DNA from: Diadema setosum | Lineage: Eukaryota; Echinodermata; Echinoidea; Diadematoida; Diadematidae | DNA: 64,000 bases | Assembly: GCF_964275005.1 (NCBI RefSeq) | Contig: NC_092689.1 | Location: 7,293,200-7,357,199, forward strand | Direction of reading: 5' to 3' | In this document: piece after piece, positions 61,228-64,000 of the stretch | Layout of the letters: each line of letters begins with the position of its first letter | Position numbering within the stretch: the first letter of the stretch is position 1 | Notes under the pieces: model-generated | Database searches by the model: none | Seen by the model: the letters and a program-made list of their open reading frames with translations, nothing else | What the model was told of the DNA's origin: nothing | Position numbers and translations under genes: made by a program

Positions 61228-64000
61228 GCAACGGCGTAGCCAGGATTTCATCTTAGGGGGGGCGGTTAGTCTGCGAGGGAGCGAAGCGACCGAGCCCGAG
61301 CGAGCGGAGCGAGCGAGGGGGGGGGGGGGGGGGAGGGTGTGGGAGGGGGGTGTCCCCCCTCCCACGGTAAGAACTTTTTTGCATTTGGATGTTGTAAATG
61401 GTGCAATTTGATGCATGTTTTTGCGCGTTTTATCGACGTGAAACAGTCCCACTTGTTTATGGTAGCAGTTTATTTTGATGTAGATTATTATTGAACAATT
61501 TGCCTATAAAAGGGTATAATTTAGATACACTTCTTGTATTAATTCTTTTCACTGAATATCATGAACGCGACTGAACCCGAGCGAGCGGAGCGAGCGAGGG
61601 GGGAGGGGAGGGTGTGGGAGGGGGGTGTCCCCCCTCCCACGATAAGAACTTTTTGCATTTTGATGTTGCAAATGGTGCAATTTGATGCGTGTTTTTGCGC
61701 GTTTTATCGACGTGAAACAGTCCCACTTGTTTAAGATAGCAGTATATTTTAGTGTAGATTATTATTGAACAATTTGCCTATAAAATGGCATAATTCAAAT
61801 ATTCTTTTCACTGAATATCATGAACGCGACTGAACCCGAGCGAGCGGAGCGAGCGAGGGGGTAGGGGAGGGTGTGGGAGGGGGGTTTCCCCCCTCCCACG
61901 GTGAGAACTTTTTACATTTTGATTTTGCAAATGGTGCAATTTGATGCATGTATTTGCGTGTTTTAACGACGTGAAACAGTCCCACTTGTTTAAGATTGCA
62001 GTATATTTTAGAGTAGATTATCATTGAACAATTTGCCTATAAAATGGTATAATTCCAATACACTTCTTGTATTAATTCTTTTCACTGAATATCATGAACG
62101 CGACTGAACCCGAGCAAGCGGAGCGAGCGAGGGGGTAGGGGAGGGTGTGGGAGGGGGGTTCCCCCCCTCCCACGGTGAGAACTTTTTACATTTTGATTTT
62201 GCAAATGGTGCAATTTGATGCATGTTTTAACGACGTGAAACAGTCCCACTTGTTTAAGATTGCAGTATATTTTATATCATGAACGCGACTGAACCCGAGC
62301 GAGCGGAGCGAGCGAGGGGGAGGGGAGGGTGTGGGAGGGGGGTGTCCCCCCTCCCACGATAAGAACTTTTTGCATTTTGATGTTGCAAATGGTGCAGATG
62401 CATGTTTTTGCGCGTTTTATTGACGTGAAACAGTCCCTCTTGTTTAAGGTAGCAGTATATTTTAGTGTAGATTATTATTGAACAATTTGCCTATAAAATG
62501 GTATAATTCAAATACACTTCTTGTATTAATTCTTTTCACTGAATATCATGAACGCGACTGAACCCGAGCGAGCGGAGCGAGCGGAGCGAGCGAGGGGGTA
62601 GGGGAGGGTGAGAGGGGAACCCCCCTCCCACGGTGAGAACTTTTTACATTTTGATTTTGCAAATGGAGCAATTTGATGCATGTATTTGCGTGTTTTAACG
62701 ACGTGAAACAGTCCCACTTGTTTAAGATTGCAGTATATTTTAGAGTAGATTATCATTGAACAATTTGCCTATAAAATGGTATAATTCCAATACACTTCTT
62801 GTATTAATTCTTTTCACTGAATATCATGAACGCGACTGAACCCGAGCAAGCGGAGCGAGCGAGGGGGTAGGGGAGGGTGTGGGAGGGGGGTTTCCCCCCT
62901 CCCACGGTGAGAACTTTTTACATTTTGATTTTGCAAATGGTGCAATTTGATGCATGTTTTAACGACGTGAAACAGTCCCACTTGTTTAAGATTGCAGTAT
63001 ATTTTATATCATGAACACGACTGAACCCGAGCGAGCGGAGCGAGCGAGGGGGAGGGGAGGGTGTGGGAGGGGGGTGTCCCCCCTCCCACGATAAGAACTT
63101 TTTGCATTTTGATGTTGCAAATGGTGCAATTTGATGCATGTTTTTGCGCGTTTTATTGACGTGAAACAGTCCCTCTTGTTTAAGGTAGCAGTATATTTTA
63201 GTGTAGATTATTATTGAACAATTTGCCTATAAAATGGTATAATTCGAATACACTTCTTGTATTAATTCTTTTCACTGAATATCATGAACGCGACTGAACC
63301 CGAGCGAGCGGAGCGAGCGGAGCGAGCGAGGGGGTAGGGGAGGGTGAGAGGGGAACCCCCCTCCCACGGTGAGAACTTTTTACAGTTTGATTTTGCAAAT
63401 GGGGCAATTTGATGCATGTATTTGCGTGTTTTAACGACGTGAAATAGTCCCACTTGTTTAAGATTGCAGTATATTTTAGTGTAGATTATTATTGAACAAT
63501 TTGCCTATAAAATGGTATAATTCCAATACACTTCTTGTATTAATTCTTTTCACTGAATATCATGAACGCGACTGAACCCGAGCGAGCGGAGCGAGCGAGG
63601 GGGTAGGGGAGGGTGGTTTCCCCCCTCCCACGGTGAGAAGTTTTTACATTTTGATTTTGCAAATGGTGCAATTTGATGCATGTTTTTGCCCGTTTTATCG
63701 ACGTGAAACAGTCCCACTTGTTTAAGGTAGCAGTATATTTTAGTGTAGATTATTATTGAACAATTTGCCTATAAAATGGTATAATTCCAATACACTTCTT
63801 GTATTAATTCTTTTCACTGTATATCACGAACTCGACTGAACCCGAGCGAGCGGAGCGAGCGAGGGGGTAGGGGAGGGTGTGGGAGGGGGTGTCCCCCCTC
63901 CTACGGTGAGAACTTTTTGCATTTTGATGTTGCAAATGGTGCAATTTGATGCATGTTTTTGCGTGTTTTAACGAGTTGAAACAGTCCCACTTGTTTAAGG
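61228..64000. repeat. satellite array grown inside a MITE-like element (cut by the window edge)
   Basis: The left edge reads CGGCGTAGCCAGGATTTCAT, a start typical of a dispersed MITE. From 61285 the string CCGAGCGAGCGGAGCGAGCG and the block GGGTGTCCCCCCTCCCAC recur about 11 times. Using GAACGCGACTG as landmark, units start at 61563, 61822, 62096, 62281, 62550, 62828, 63013, 63286, 63564 and 63828. Spacings are 259, 274, 185, 269, 278, 185, 273, 278 and 264, so units of three lengths repeat with a period of about 732-736 bp from 62096. The array continues past 64000. Confidence 0.85.

Noticed and set aside
61219..63453. Repeated minus-strand open frames of about 60-77 codons
   Set aside because: They are copies of the satellite unit; no conserved start or codon bias.

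Overview
This is eukaryotic genomic DNA of about 37-40% G+C (estimated by eye). It holds two intron-rich protein genes on the + strand, with introns full of short DNA transposons, and the 5' end of an LTR retrotransposon on the - strand at the left edge. An invertebrate deuterostome is most likely, and an echinoderm is my best guess. The reasons are the vertebrate-like exon structure of the phenylalanine hydroxylase gene, the frequent palindrome GTAGGCCTAC, and repeat types familiar from sea urchins and other marine invertebrates. The species cannot be fixed from the sequence alone.

Layout. 1-1437 (-): LTR, tRNA primer-binding site and the start of a gag-position ORF that runs off the window and carries 39-residue tandem repeats. 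3395-15707 (+): a 10-TM transporter of the SLC35F3/F4 family, six certain coding exons plus a probable upstream first coding exon. 15.7-22.5 kb: 3' UTR and intergenic repeats. 22654-58573 (+): a complete 13-exon phenylalanine hydroxylase gene (459 aa); exons 4-13 have exactly the lengths I recall for human PAH. 58.6-59.7 kb: PAH 3' UTR. 61.23-64.0 kb: a MITE-like element whose interior has expanded into a satellite with higher-order structure, continuing beyond the window.

The two genes share no evident pathway: one is a membrane carrier (human relatives are linked to thiamine), the other catabolises phenylalanine to tyrosine using tetrahydrobiopterin and iron.

The most unusual observations are: (1) an 843-nt stretch of PAH intron 3 with no AG dinucleotide, ending in a 3' splice site and, 6 nt later, a consensus 5' splice site, so a candidate 6-nt in-frame microexon or recursive splice site; (2) two 27-28 bp inserts made only of CAGGGAGGT-type inverted repeats, each flanked by a perfect 7-bp target-site duplication; (3) a 250-bp tandem duplication copying most of PAH exon 8 with its iron-binding motif; (4) two Helitron-like elements, one carrying arrays of DR1 nuclear-receptor motifs; (5) a roughly 1-kb imperfect palindrome in PAH intron 5; (6) higher-order satellite repeats at the right edge; (7) an LTR element whose gag-position ORF is built from 13-residue sub-repeats.
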